Source of the DNA: Pirellulales bacterium
GTDB lineage: Bacteria; Planctomycetota; Planctomycetia; Pirellulales; PALSA-1355
Length of the DNA stretch: 64,000 bases
NCBI GenBank assembly: GCA_022844125.1
Contig: JALHMI010000001.1
Coordinates: 370,581 to 434,580 of the forward strand
Direction of reading: 5' to 3'
Position numbers and translations under genes: made by a program. Of this stretch, positions 35,164 through 43,562 are shown piece by piece; the first letter of the stretch is position 1; every line of letters starts with the position of its first letter. The notes beneath the pieces were generated by a model. It saw nothing but the letters and a program-made list of their open reading frames with translations, did no database searches and was not told the origin of the DNA.

Positions 35164-35277
35164 GTGACATTCCTTGACCCGACAACCACTTCCCGCCGGG
35201 GGCGGGTGTTCCCGGAACCGCTCAACGCATCTCAACTGACTGACCGCAACTGCCTCGCTCCGCCTGCTTCGCTCTAG

Positions 35278-35350
35278 AGCTAGCGAAGGGACTTGAACCC
35301 CCAACCTGCTGATTACAAATCAGCTGCTCTGCCAATTGAGCTACGCTAGC
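35278..35350 (-). tRNA. trnT: tRNA-Thr (TGT anticodon)
   Basis: The acceptor GCTAGCG/CGCTAGC is perfect, the anticodon stem GCTGA/TCAGC holds loop TTTGTAA with TGT, and the T-arm is GGGGGTTCAAGTCCC. It is the first gene of the tRNA-tuf unit, with a promoter 70-100 bp upstream. It corresponds to thrU of E. coli. Confidence 0.97.
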
Positions 35351-35422
35351 CTGCTGCAATGCCGCGCGCATCGCGATTTGGCGAGACTAAAGGCCGACGC
35401 TCCGCCCCTACGAAAACCACTA

Positions 35423-35450
35423 AATATAGCGAACCTGCTGGCCCTTGCAA
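35423..35450 (-). promoter_or_regulatory. Promoter of the tRNA-tuf-secE-nusG unit
   Basis: On the minus strand TTGCAA (35445-35450) and TATATT (35423-35428) are 16 bp apart. The predicted start near 35416 is about 66 nt before the first tRNA. No other good promoter was seen between here and tuf, so the four tRNAs and tuf are probably one transcript. Confidence 0.65.
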
Positions 35451-35885
35451 GACGGCGTCAACCGCCACTTTGCCGGCTTTTCCGGCCTCGCGCCGGTAAC
35501 TGAACTTCAATCCCCCAAAGTCTCGCCGCCTGACGAAACTCACCGCCTGCCAAAACTTGCTGCCTGCCGAAAATTCTTACCACGCCTCGAAAATCAGCCC
35601 ATTCGACGATACCGCGAGCGCATAATTCCCGATGCATGGGAACATCGACTCCGGAAAACCAAGCCGGACGACTAAGAAAGGCCCCACAGGTCTCGCATCG
35701 CTTTGGCACCATTCGGCGTCGCTTGCGAGTGTTCGTGCAGCCGTCGACCGGCCTCCTTCTTGGGCTAGATCCCCTGGCTAGGGGCACCAATAAAAGCATC
35801 CCCGCAGGTCCAATTCGGGCCTGCGGGGTGCTGGATTTTCTACCGATCGCTAATCCTATGCTTTTCCCGGAACCGGGTCCAGGGG
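35451..35885. other. Intergenic region between the tRNA cluster and the sigma factor gene
   Basis: No gene is supported here. The only content recognised is the terminator at 35791-35832. A minus-strand frame at 35458-35799 (113 codons, with a CETC pair) is not recognisable and runs into the tRNA promoter region, so I do not call it. Confidence 0.6.
35791..35832 (-). terminator. Intrinsic terminator after the sigma factor gene
   Basis: CCCCGCAGG and CCTGCGGGG form a strong stem, with AGCA/TGCT extension, enclosing an 11-nt loop. On the minus strand it is followed by TTTTATT. It starts about 53 nt past the sigma factor stop codon. Confidence 0.88.
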
Positions 35886-37556
35886 TTACACGGGGCCCGG
35901 CGACTCGATTTTCTCTTCCTGCGCCGCAACGCGCAGCTTATTCAAAGCCCGAGCCTCGATCTGGCGGATTCGTTCCTTCGTAACTCCCATCTCGGCACCG
36001 ACTTCCTTCAGCGTCAGCGGCTCGTGACCGTGATCCAGCCCAAAGCGGCTGATGATGATCTTGGCCTCGCGCTCGTCGAGCCGTTCCAGGATCTTGCTAA
36101 TCTGGGACTCGCGCTGAGCCTGAGCCGACTCCTGCTCGTACTGATCGGTCCGCCGCTCCTCGGTCCCAGCGAACATCTCGCCGTGACTGGTGCGGAACCG
36201 GTCCTTATGCCGGTGCTCGTCCGGAATCGTCCGGGCGAAGTTCTTCATGATCGCCCAACTGGCGTACGTGCTGAACTTGTTGCCCCGCGCGAAGTCAAAT
36301 TTCTCGACCGCCCGGATCAGCGACATGTTGCCGTCGCTGACCAGCTCGAAGAAGTTGTCGCCGGTGCCGACATGCCGCTTGGCGATCGAAACCACCAGCC
36401 GCAGGTTGGCCCGCACGATCTGATTCTTGAGCGCAACGATCTGGTCGTACAATTTTTCGATTGCGTCCATGACCGAACTCTTCGCCTTGATCGGGTCGAG
36501 CGAGTCGCGGAGCTTGGCGGCCTTGTACTTCAAGTAGTTGAACTTGCGGAACAGGTGCGCCTCTTGCTCGCGTGTGAGCAGCGGCACTTCGTACAGGCTT
36601 GCCAGGTACGGAGGCAGTCCGCTCGGCAACCGCGTCTTCTTCGCGGGCGTCGGGTTCTCCGGCATCGGCGCCATGATTGTCTTCTCGGCCGTGGACCGAC
36701 CAAAGTACGGATTCGGGATGTAGTCGATTGGCAGTTCCATGATCCGCCGGGCGCGCATCTCGCTGATCACCCGATAGACGCTGGTCTTGGTGCGGTGAAA
36801 GCGCTTGGCGAGCGTTTCCACCGAGGCGCCTCGGCGATAGTGCTGGAAAATCTGCCGCTTGTCGTCGTCGTTCAGCGGACCCGAATGGTCCGGAAAGATC
36901 GCCAATTGCGGATGTTCCTGGTCAAATTGCTTCAAGGTGTATCGCACGGTTTCCACGCTTCTTCCCATTCTCGTTGCCACGCGTTTGGTGACATCTGCTA
37001 AAGATCCACCGGCCCGCGCCAGACGTCTGGCGCGTTCCACTATTTCACTACGTTCGTCGAGGGTCAGTTGGCTGAACTTGGCGCCGCGTTTTACGCGATC
37101 TTCGTTCTGCGACACGAAGCGCTCGACCGAGCTCTTCAAAAAACCCACGCGTTTGCGGCCGTCGAACACGAATCGGCGGCTGACCAGGCCCTGCTGGCGC
37201 CAGCGGCTGATCGTCTTGGTCGAGACCTTGAACATCTTGCTGAGCTCTTCCACCGTGAGCACGCGCTCGCCCGCGCCGGTTGCCGGCACGTCGGCCGAGT
37301 CAGACAGGTCTTCTACGAACAACAGCAAATCGTGCTCGGCGTCGCTGCCCGCCACTTTCGTGTTCGGGAACGAGTCCGGCCGGTAATCGGTAATCCGATA
37401 GCACAGGTATTCGTAGGTGTAAGTCCGTTCGTCTTCGAGTTCCGAGATCAGTCGTTCCGCTCGATCGACTTGCTCGATCTTTTTCTCGCGCGGAGCAAAT
37501 CGAACTTGCTGATCACGAAGCTGCCGAAGGATCGGACTGCGATAATCGGAATGCAT
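35886..37556 (-). CDS. Sigma-70 family factor with N-terminal helix-turn-helix segments
   Basis: A 556-residue protein. Residues about 98-150 resemble a MerR/excisionase-type helix-turn-helix (TVEELSKMFKVSTKTISRWR). Two more HTH-like segments follow near 184-212 and 243-270. The sigma part comes after: region 1.2-like (313-345), region 2 (376-448, with VSDGNMSLIRAVEKFDFARG) and region 4 (486-545, with TLKEVGAEMGVTKERIRQIE). Region 3 is reduced or missing. It directs RNA polymerase to promoters not known. The ATG at 37554-37556 has GAGGT eight bases upstream. An 8-bp palindrome lies 78-99 bp upstream. Confidence 0.88.
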   Translation of the reverse strand: MHSDYRSPILRQLRDQQVRFAPREKKIEQVDRAERLISELEDERTYTYEYLCYRITDYRPDSFPNTKVAGSDAEHDLLLFVEDLSDSADVPATGAGERVLTVEELSKMFKVSTKTISRWRQQGLVSRRFVFDGRKRVGFLKSSVERFVSQNEDRVKRGAKFSQLTLDERSEIVERARRLARAGGSLADVTKRVATRMGRSVETVRYTLKQFDQEHPQLAIFPDHSGPLNDDDKRQIFQHYRRGASVETLAKRFHRTKTSVYRVISEMRARRIMELPIDYIPNPYFGRSTAEKTIMAPMPENPTPAKKTRLPSGLPPYLASLYEVPLLTREQEAHLFRKFNYLKYKAAKLRDSLDPIKAKSSVMDAIEKLYDQIVALKNQIVRANLRLVVSIAKRHVGTGDNFFELVSDGNMSLIRAVEKFDFARGNKFSTYASWAIMKNFARTIPDEHRHKDRFRTSHGEMFAGTEERRTDQYEQESAQAQRESQISKILERLDEREAKIIISRFGLDHGHEPLTLKEVGAEMGVTKERIRQIEARALNKLRVAAQEEKIESPGPV

Positions 37557-37633
37557 GACAGGTACCTCGCTTGGTCCCGGCGGTTGTTCCGTGCGTCTCC
37601 AGCGCCCCGGCCGAGATCAGACTCCTAGGGTTG

Positions 37634-37655
37634 CACGTTCCGTCACTGGAACGTG
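37634..37655. promoter_or_regulatory. Palindrome upstream of the sigma factor gene
   Basis: CACGTTCC (37634-37641) and GGAACGTG (37648-37655) are perfect inverted repeats around a 6-bp centre. They lie 78-99 bp before the start codon. The arms include GGAAC, a word common in -35 elements of ECF-type promoters, so it may be an operator, a promoter part, or both. Confidence 0.55.
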
Positions 37656-37656
37656 A

Positions 37657-38299
37657 CATTTCTCAATCCAGACGAGACAAACATGACCCTGCAAAACCAT
37701 GACCTGCAAAACTCTGTCCAGACTCGAAAAAAACCTCACCAGCATCGCTGGCGTACTACTGGTTAGCTCGCTGGTCCTCGAACCATCTTGTTCGCAAAAG
37801 CCACTCGATCTACGAATCTGGCAGCCGCTGGTTCACCGGGCTGCGCGATCTGGCAAAACAATCGTTATGTGGAAGTGTCGGGTGGCTCGTCGCTCGTCAG
37901 GGCAGCAACTTTCCTGCCGCGTGGACTTTCTTACAAACCACCTTGTCTTGAAATGCACTTATCTATACGTATTTGGTCGCGCCAGGGTCGTCCGAAGTTC
38001 GCGCTCACCCTTAGGTTTCCGCAGAATCCCTCAAGGTTTAACCGACTTTTGCCGCCCCCTGCGCTCTTATAGCAAATATGTCTGATTCCAGCCCAGGCGG
38101 ATGTGCTAGCAGCCAGAATTCTGCGGCTGCTAGCAATCGCCCAGTTTCCCCGCGTTTCCCAGCCAACGGGCCATAAAAACACGGTGAATTGCCCCCTCGC
38201 TCCGCGACGATGAAGTCTGTTGACTACCCGACGCGTTCTGCGTAGGGCAAAGATCGCAAATTGCAAACCTCGTGCCGCACGTCTCTCGAGGGCCTCGGA
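37657..38299. other. Gene-free stretch between divergent genes, with a hairpin
   Basis: I see no gene in these 640 bp. A 10-bp perfect inverted repeat, GCTAGCAGCC and GGCTGCTAGC, at 38105-38134 has AGAATTCT in its loop and no U-run on either side. A direct repeat of ATGACC-TGCAAAAC occurs near 37682-37713. The region must contain the promoters of the sigma gene (minus) and of the 38300 gene (plus), but none was clear. Confidence 0.5.
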
Positions 38300-39679
38300 A
38301 TGGATTCCAACCGCACTGTCGCGCTCTTTTCGTTGCTGTTGCTCCTCTTGGGGGCTGCCAATCCGGCAGCAGCTGCCGCGCCAACTAGCGAGAAACACCT
38401 GCTTTCTGCCCAGCATCGCGCCGGAGAGCTCGCCCGAGTCCAAATCGCCCTGCAGGTCGGCGGCGACCTGAAGCTGGTCGACAACCAGGGCAAGCCCAGC
38501 GAGCTGCCCATGAGCGTTGTGGCCAACCTGGCTTACGACGAAGCACTCCTGGCCGTCGCGCCGGACGGAAAGCCCATCCGCAGCGCCCGCTATTACGACG
38601 ACGTGCGGGCGGTAATCAAGATTGCCAAAGGGGGCGAAAAACCTTCGATCGACAGTGCCCGCCGGCTGATCCTGGCCGAGCGCAAGCCCGACGAGGCTGC
38701 GCAGCTCTATTGCCCCACGTCGCCGCTGAAGCGCGAAGAGCTCGACCTGCTCGATGTGCCCGGTAATAGCCTGGTGTTCGACGACCTGCTGCCGAGCGAG
38801 CCGGTGGCCAAGGGGGAGTCCTGGAAAGTCTCCGACAAGGCGCTCGCCGCGCTGCTGTCGCTCGACGCCGTGAGCTGGTGCGACGCGAGCGGACTCCTGG
38901 GAGATATCACGGCCGAGGGAATCGCCGACATCGCCGTGGGGGGCACCGCCAATGCGGCGGTGGCCGGCATCAGCACCGAGATCGAGCTGAAAATTAAAAT
39001 CAAGTTCGATACGAAAGCTCGGCAGATTCGCCAATTTGCGATGCTGCTGAAGGAAAACCGCGCCGTGGGCCATATCGGCCCAGGGCTCGACACCGTGGCT
39101 AAGGTGATCATCCAAGTCACCCCGATCCCGCACTCGCAGCATCTCACGGCGGCCGTGCTCCAGGATCTCCCCACTGAGGCGCCTGCCGAAGTGTTGGCGC
39201 TCGGCTACGAGCCGCTCGGCCGCCAATACCGGATGCAGTACGACCGCCGCTGGTTCGTGACCGAAGACGAGCCCAAGCTGACGGTGCTGCGCCTGGTCGA
39301 TCGCGGCGAGTTGGTCGCCCAATGCAACATCTCGCCGCTGCCGAAGCTGGAAAAACCGATCCCGCTGGCTGAGTACCAGCGCGACGTCGAACGCTCGCTG
39401 GGCAAGAACTTCGGCAAGTTCGTCTCGGCCGGCCAGACGATCAACGAGGCCGGCTATGCCGTGTTCCGCGTCGTCGTTCACGGCGAAGTCGGCGGCCTGC
39501 CGATCGAGTGGATCTACTACCTCATGCAGGATCGCTCGGGCAAGCGTGTCTCGCTAGCCTTCACGCTCGAGCAAAGCCTCTCCGAGCGGTTTGCCGAAAC
39601 CGATCGGGCGTTGGTCTCGACCATCACGCTGACCGATCCCCCGGCGCCGACCGCGGCCAAGCCGGTGGAGAAGAAGTAG
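38300..39679 (+). CDS. Secreted protein of unknown function
   Basis: A 459-residue protein with a clear signal peptide (NRTVALFSLLLLLLGAANPA, then AAAAAP as a cleavage region). The rest is soluble, with beta-rich segments, and I recognise no family. The stretch PTSPLKREELDLLDVPGNSL and the later RQYRMQYDRRWFVTEDEPKL are typical of planctomycetal secreted proteins I cannot name. I use the ATG at 38300, which puts the hydrophobic segment at the N-terminus; an in-frame start at 38261 would add 13 unrelated residues. Gene order suggests an independent unit. Confidence 0.75.
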   Translation: MDSNRTVALFSLLLLLLGAANPAAAAAPTSEKHLLSAQHRAGELARVQIALQVGGDLKLVDNQGKPSELPMSVVANLAYDEALLAVAPDGKPIRSARYYDDVRAVIKIAKGGEKPSIDSARRLILAERKPDEAAQLYCPTSPLKREELDLLDVPGNSLVFDDLLPSEPVAKGESWKVSDKALAALLSLDAVSWCDASGLLGDITAEGIADIAVGGTANAAVAGISTEIELKIKIKFDTKARQIRQFAMLLKENRAVGHIGPGLDTVAKVIIQVTPIPHSQHLTAAVLQDLPTEAPAEVLALGYEPLGRQYRMQYDRRWFVTEDEPKLTVLRLVDRGELVAQCNISPLPKLEKPIPLAEYQRDVERSLGKNFGKFVSAGQTINEAGYAVFRVVVHGEVGGLPIEWIYYLMQDRSGKRVSLAFTLEQSLSERFAETDRALVSTITLTDPPAPTAAKPVEKK

Positions 39680-39715
39680 GCGCGATTCCTGTTGCCAATG
39701 CCTATACTCATAGGC

Positions 39716-39955
39716 ATGGCCATTTACACGCGATTTTACTGGTGGGTGCTTGCGATTTACATCGCCGCCGGCTCGGTGCTGTATCCGCTATTCGTCGCGT
39801 ATGTGTCCTCAATGCCACCGCGTCGTGAAGCGCTCGGTGACGCTGGATATGAGACTGCCTGGCGGACCATTGTCGTCGGCGGGGCAGGCATGGAAGCAAT
39901 CTTCTATCTCATCCCCTGGGGGCTGGCCCGACTTCAGGCGCGGCTTAAGGGTTGA
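39716..39955 (+). CDS. Small two-pass membrane protein
   Basis: Encodes 79 residues from the ATG at 39716 (other in-frame starts: ATG 39698, TTG 39692). Two hydrophobic segments can be seen: WWVLAIYIAAGSVLYPLFVA and VVGGAGMEAIFYLIPWGLA. No family was recognised and no strong ribosome-binding site is present. It lies 36 bp after the previous gene and 67 bp before the DUF3891 gene on the same strand. Confidence 0.5.
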   Translation: MAIYTRFYWWVLAIYIAAGSVLYPLFVAYVSSMPPRREALGDAGYETAWRTIVVGGAGMEAIFYLIPWGLARLQARLKG

Positions 39956-40022
39956 GCGAGCCGGTTTCAAAGCGACTGGCCGTCGCTGCATTCCGCCACC
40001 GACCGAGCGAGTGAGGTACCCC

Positions 40023-40802
40023 ATGATTCGCCGCGATGTTCCCTCCCGTGATAGTGTGCCGGCCGCCTGGGTGCTGATCCATCAGATCGATCACGCCCAC
40101 CTGGCGTTCGAACTCGCACAGCACTGGGGCGCAGGGCCGTTCAGGCCGCTCCAACCGCGCAAGGAATTGCTCTGGGCCTGTGCTCATCACGACGATGGCT
40201 GGCGCGAGTGGGACGCACGCCCTCAGGTCGATCCGGCCAGCGGCGTTCCCCGGCAGTTCCTCGAGATGCAGCCGGCCGAGACCCGCGATATTTGGAGGAA
40301 GTCAATCGACGCCGCGGCAGGGCAGGGGCCCATGGAAGGCTACCTGGTCGCCGGGCACTTCTGCCGCCTCGGCCGCCGGGCGACGCACGACAAGCAGAGC
40401 GACCCGCAGTGGCGACCGTTCCTAGAGTTTCTCGACGAATACGAAGCTCGCGCCCGCGACTGGCTGGCCCAGTGGCAACTGGGGCAAGAGCAAGAGCGGA
40501 CCCTCGCCGTAGCCGCGCAAGCTCTCGACCAGCTCCAGTTCTTCGATACGTTCAGCCTCTGGTTCTGCTGCTCGGAATCGACCGAGCGCGAAACGGTGGA
40601 GACGCCCGCGGGGATCGACCTCGAACTCAGCCCGCGCGGCGCTTCGCAGATCCGGCTGTCGCCGTGGCCGCTAACGGTCGATATGCTGGAGCTCTCGGTA
40701 CCGGGGCGGCTGGTGGAGGCGCTAAAGTACGCCGATGCCGACGAACTGGCCGCCACGCCATCGCAATCCATCACGCTTCGCTGGCGCCTTTCGCCAGCGT
40801 AA
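40023..40802 (+). CDS. DUF3891 family protein
   Basis: A 259-residue protein that fits DUF3891: an early WVLIHQIDHAHLAFELAQHWG, then ACAHHDDGWREWD and LVAGHFCRLGR. The clustered His and Asp residues (HHDD) look like a metal site, but the function of the family is unknown. The ATG at 40023 gives MIRRDVPSRDSVPAAW; the frame is open further upstream (to 39750) but overlaps the small membrane gene and is not convincing. A thioesterase-like gene follows 26 bp later. Confidence 0.8.
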   Translation: MIRRDVPSRDSVPAAWVLIHQIDHAHLAFELAQHWGAGPFRPLQPRKELLWACAHHDDGWREWDARPQVDPASGVPRQFLEMQPAETRDIWRKSIDAAAGQGPMEGYLVAGHFCRLGRRATHDKQSDPQWRPFLEFLDEYEARARDWLAQWQLGQEQERTLAVAAQALDQLQFFDTFSLWFCCSESTERETVETPAGIDLELSPRGASQIRLSPWPLTVDMLELSVPGRLVEALKYADADELAATPSQSITLRWRLSPA

Positions 40803-40828
40803 AGAGCCTCTAGGAGTTCCAACCGACT

Positions 40829-41239
40829 GTGAGTGCAACCGCCAACATCCCTGCCGGCCTCGAAGGGCAGGAAACCGTCGTCGTCACCCGCGAGATCACG
40901 GTCGCGCACTATCACCCGGAAATGCCCGAGGTCTACGGCACACCGTTTCTGATCTACCTGATGGAAGTGGCCGCGACGAACGCAATCCAGCCGTATCTCC
41001 CGCCGGGTTGCACCTCGGTGGGCACGGTCGTAAACGTCAAGCACCTGGCTGCCACGCCCGTCGGCCGAACCGTCATCGCCAAGGCCAAGGTCGAGTCGAT
41101 GACCGACAAAACCGTGACGTTTGCGGTCGAGAGCCATGACGGGCACGAGCTGATCGGCTCCGGCACGCACACCCGCGCGGTGATCGACGTCGAGCGATTC
41201 AACCGCCAGCTTGAGTTCAAGCGTTCGCTGGCCAAGTGA
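40829..41239 (+). CDS. Hotdog-fold thioesterase, FlK-like
   Basis: A 136-residue single hotdog domain. The segments HYHPEMPEVYGTPFLIYLME, VNVKHLAATPVGRTVIAKAK and GSGTHTRAVID match the FlK (fluoroacetyl-CoA thioesterase) type family of acyl-CoA hydrolases, with a Glu in LMEVA and a His in GTHTR. The actual substrate is unknown. The start is GTG at 40829, with AGGAG about 13 bp upstream. A bidirectional terminator follows its stop. Confidence 0.8.
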   Translation: MSATANIPAGLEGQETVVVTREITVAHYHPEMPEVYGTPFLIYLMEVAATNAIQPYLPPGCTSVGTVVNVKHLAATPVGRTVIAKAKVESMTDKTVTFAVESHDGHELIGSGTHTRAVIDVERFNRQLEFKRSLAK

Positions 41240-41272
41240 GCGTTCCGGTGTTGAACGGCAATCTCGCGCAAC

Positions 41273-41303
41273 AAAAAACCCCCGGCCGAAATCGGGGGTT
41301 TTT
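41273..41303. terminator. Bidirectional intrinsic terminator
   Basis: AAAAACCCCCG and CGGGGGTTTTT form a stem with a loop of 8 nt. It has a U-run on both strands. It serves the converging thioesterase gene (plus) and Cys-rich protein gene (minus). Confidence 0.92.
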
Positions 41304-41330
41304 AAGTTGCTTGGTCTCGCTCGCGGCAAG

Positions 41331-42266
41331 CTAGCGGATGCCCGCGTTGGCCCGGGCCTGTTCGACCCACAGCCGGGCGCGACCCTGGACGCGTTCCATC
41401 CGCTTGCCCCAGCCGGCAATCGGCTTCTCACGTTCCATGTCGACGGCCTGGGCGAGCCAGTCGTTGGCGGCCTCGGCGCCTTGCAGATTGAACATCGCCA
41501 GCGCGCGGTAGTAGGCATACAGAGCGTTCCGCGGCTCGGCGTTGACCGCGGCCTCAAAACCTTCGAGCGCGGCCGTCATGTCACCGTCCCGGTAGGAACG
41601 CATGCCACGGTTGAACTCGTCGACACCTTCACCCTGCGGTTCCGTGTTCGAGGTCAGCCGGAAGGGGCTGCGCTGAATGCCGGTCGAAGCATCCGGCTCC
41701 GGGCTAGGGGGGGCTTCATGGTTGAGCTTCGGAGCGTTCTCGGCGGGGCCATCATACAGAATCTTCTCATCGCCGCTCTGGAACGACCCGCCGCTTGGAG
41801 CACTCGACGTGCTCGAACCGGCGTCACAGTTGCCGCCCACGCAGCCACTGTCACAGCCGCTGCCACCGCAGCTCAGCGAGGCACACGATCCGCCGCAGTA
41901 GCCGTAGCCGCAGGCCGCGCTACCGCAGCACCGCGAACCACACAGGCCGTAGCCCACGCCGCAACCGAGTCCGGCGAAGTGCTTCCAGCCACGATGGCAC
42001 AGTCCCAGGCCGCAGTGCCGTTTTACGCCGCACTGCACGCGCCCGTCGTAGCAGCCCGCCCAGGGACCGCAGTACTTCGGATAGCTCCAGACGCAAGGGA
42101 ACGTGTAAGGCGGCGGGCATGGCGCGCCGCAGTAACCGTACGAGTATTGTCCCGGATAGTAATTGATGCAGCGGGCGCGGATCACATGGTGAAAAGCCTG
42201 GGCCTGCTGGGCCGCGCCGAGCAGTGCGCCGCCGGCGATCACGATTGCCAAAAGCACCCTGCGCAT
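41331..42266 (-). CDS. Secreted Cys/Gly/Tyr-rich protein with a TPR-like C-terminus
   Basis: A 311-residue protein with a signal peptide (RRVLLAIVIAGGALLGAAQQ then AQA-F). Residues about 30-155 contain some 20 cysteines, many in C-G-x-C or CC patterns with Gly and Tyr. A Ser/Pro linker follows, and the C-terminal 100 residues (GVDEFNRGMRSYRDGDMTAA, AALEGFEAAVNAEPRNALYA) look like a pair of TPR-type helices. No family was recognised. The cysteines may form disulfides or bind metal in the cell envelope. The ATG is at 42264-42266. Confidence 0.8.
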   Translation of the reverse strand: MRRVLLAIVIAGGALLGAAQQAQAFHHVIRARCINYYPGQYSYGYCGAPCPPPYTFPCVWSYPKYCGPWAGCYDGRVQCGVKRHCGLGLCHRGWKHFAGLGCGVGYGLCGSRCCGSAACGYGYCGGSCASLSCGGSGCDSGCVGGNCDAGSSTSSAPSGGSFQSGDEKILYDGPAENAPKLNHEAPPSPEPDASTGIQRSPFRLTSNTEPQGEGVDEFNRGMRSYRDGDMTAALEGFEAAVNAEPRNALYAYYRALAMFNLQGAEAANDWLAQAVDMEREKPIAGWGKRMERVQGRARLWVEQARANAGIR

Positions 42267-42459
42267 AGTTGGGGCTCCGTACGAAGAGTTGGATCGGACA
42301 CTCCTCGTCGGTATCGACGGGCCGCAGGCGAGTGTGAAGCAGCGCGCTCAAGATTCGCGATCTGCCGGGAAATCACGAAAAACCGCACGTGCCGCCTGTA
42401 GCGATTAGCGCGAAGAGAGGCCCGCTAGCGGACGGCGGAATCGGCGGCGCGACAATCCT

Positions 42460-42489
42460 GGCAACCCCCGGCTTTGCCGGTGGGGTGCC
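42460..42489. other. Hairpin after the J-like protein gene
   Basis: GGCAACCCCCGGC and GCCGGTGGGGTGCC pair as a nearly perfect stem around a TTT loop. It lies just past the stop of the 42505-43518 gene. There is no U-run, so it may be a stability or processing element rather than a terminator. Confidence 0.4.
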
Positions 42490-42504
42490 GCGAAGTGCCG
42501 AGCG

Positions 42505-43518
42505 TCAACGCGACTTCACCTTCCAGGTGATCGCCCCAGCAATGGCGGCAACTGTAATCGCGATCGCCGCCGAAGCGCCGAAGCCCATCCCGACGCCCCA
42601 CTTCAGCACGTTGGTTAAAACCATGCCGGTGCCGAAAAAGGCGATCATCGCCAGTTGCTGCCGCTCCTTCTTATCCTCTTCGGTCATCGGACCTGAGGGT
42701 TTGGCCGCGGCGGCAGGTGCTGCGGCAGCAGGCGCAGGAGCGGCGCCGGCCACGGGAGTCGGCGCGGCAGCCGCCGGTGGCGGAGCCGGGGCCGAGGCAT
42801 CCTTCGGCACGTACTTGGCAATCACCTCGTTTACGTTTCGCGGCGTGCACAGCACCGATCGCACCGGCATGCTGAACCTAAGCCGCAGTTCCTCCTCGAC
42901 ATTGGGGTCGATCGGATTCGGCGAGGCCATCAGCAACTCGTTGTTGTCGATCATCACCGGCACGCAGGAATGCGTCCGCGCGATATGCGCCGGAATGCTC
43001 GCCACAAGCTGCGGGTCGATCGGCATGTCCGTCAGGTCGAGATACGGCAGGCCAATCGACTCGGCATAGGCGGGCAGCACCTCTTCGTACTTGGCGATCT
43101 TCTGCTGCACGAGCGCGTCGCGCACGTCGACGCCCACCGCCTTCGAAAAGTTCCGCGCCTTGTCGAGCTGGGCCTGATCGACCAGCTTGCTGGCCAGCAG
43201 AATCTGCTCGAAGTTACGCCCCTTGGCGCCGCCCGAGGCGTCCTTACGCCCCAGCGTCGCGTCATATTCGGTCTTCCGCTGCTTGTCCGTCAGGCAGAGC
43301 ATCGCCCGGGCCAGCTCGTTGAGCAGGTCCTGCGATTGCTTGGCGAACTCACCGGCCGCAAACTTGCGGACGTGCGAGTTCATCGCCTTGTAATGTTCGC
43401 GGATCTTGGCCGTGTTGTCCTCGAACTGCTTGACCCTCAGCAACTGGTAGTAGTTGAGCGGCCGAGCGGTGTCGGTGATCTTGAGCCAGTCGCGATAAAC
43501 GTCGAGGGTCTTAGTCAT
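42505..43518 (-). CDS. Membrane-anchored J-like protein with a GspE/MshEN-type domain
   Basis: A 337-residue protein. Residues about 20-95 resemble a J domain (NYYQLLRVKQF, then YKAMNSHVRKF, then LARAMLCLTDKQRKTEYDAT), but the HPD motif between helices II and III is absent. Residues about 100-240 match the N-terminal domain of type II secretion ATPases (ILLASKLVDQAQLDKARNFS, AYAESIGLPYLDLTDMPID), without the RLG motif that binds c-di-GMP. A Pro/Ala-rich linker and two C-terminal hydrophobic segments follow. It ends 44 bp before the next gene start, and an Hsp70 gene lies just upstream, so the two are probably an operon. Confidence 0.82.
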   Translation of the reverse strand: MTKTLDVYRDWLKITDTARPLNYYQLLRVKQFEDNTAKIREHYKAMNSHVRKFAAGEFAKQSQDLLNELARAMLCLTDKQRKTEYDATLGRKDASGGAKGRNFEQILLASKLVDQAQLDKARNFSKAVGVDVRDALVQQKIAKYEEVLPAYAESIGLPYLDLTDMPIDPQLVASIPAHIARTHSCVPVMIDNNELLMASPNPIDPNVEEELRLRFSMPVRSVLCTPRNVNEVIAKYVPKDASAPAPPPAAAAPTPVAGAAPAPAAAAPAAAAKPSGPMTEEDKKERQQLAMIAFFGTGMVLTNVLKWGVGMGFGASAAIAITVAAIAGAITWKVKSR

Positions 43519-43562
43519 TTGTCTCGTGATTCAAGGATGATGGCGGCTGACTGCACCCTTTT

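Noticed and set aside
35458-35799. 113-codon minus-strand frame with a CETC pair
   Set aside because: Not recognisable, weak start and ends beside the tRNA promoter; the overlapping plus-strand frame is equally open.
37931-39481. 516-codon minus-strand frame opposite the 38300 secreted protein
   Set aside because: Antisense shadow; the plus-strand product has a proper signal peptide and start, and the shadow has none.
41211-42401. 396-codon plus-strand frame opposite the Cys-rich protein
   Set aside because: It starts inside the thioesterase gene, runs through the bidirectional terminator and has Arg/Ala-rich shadow composition.
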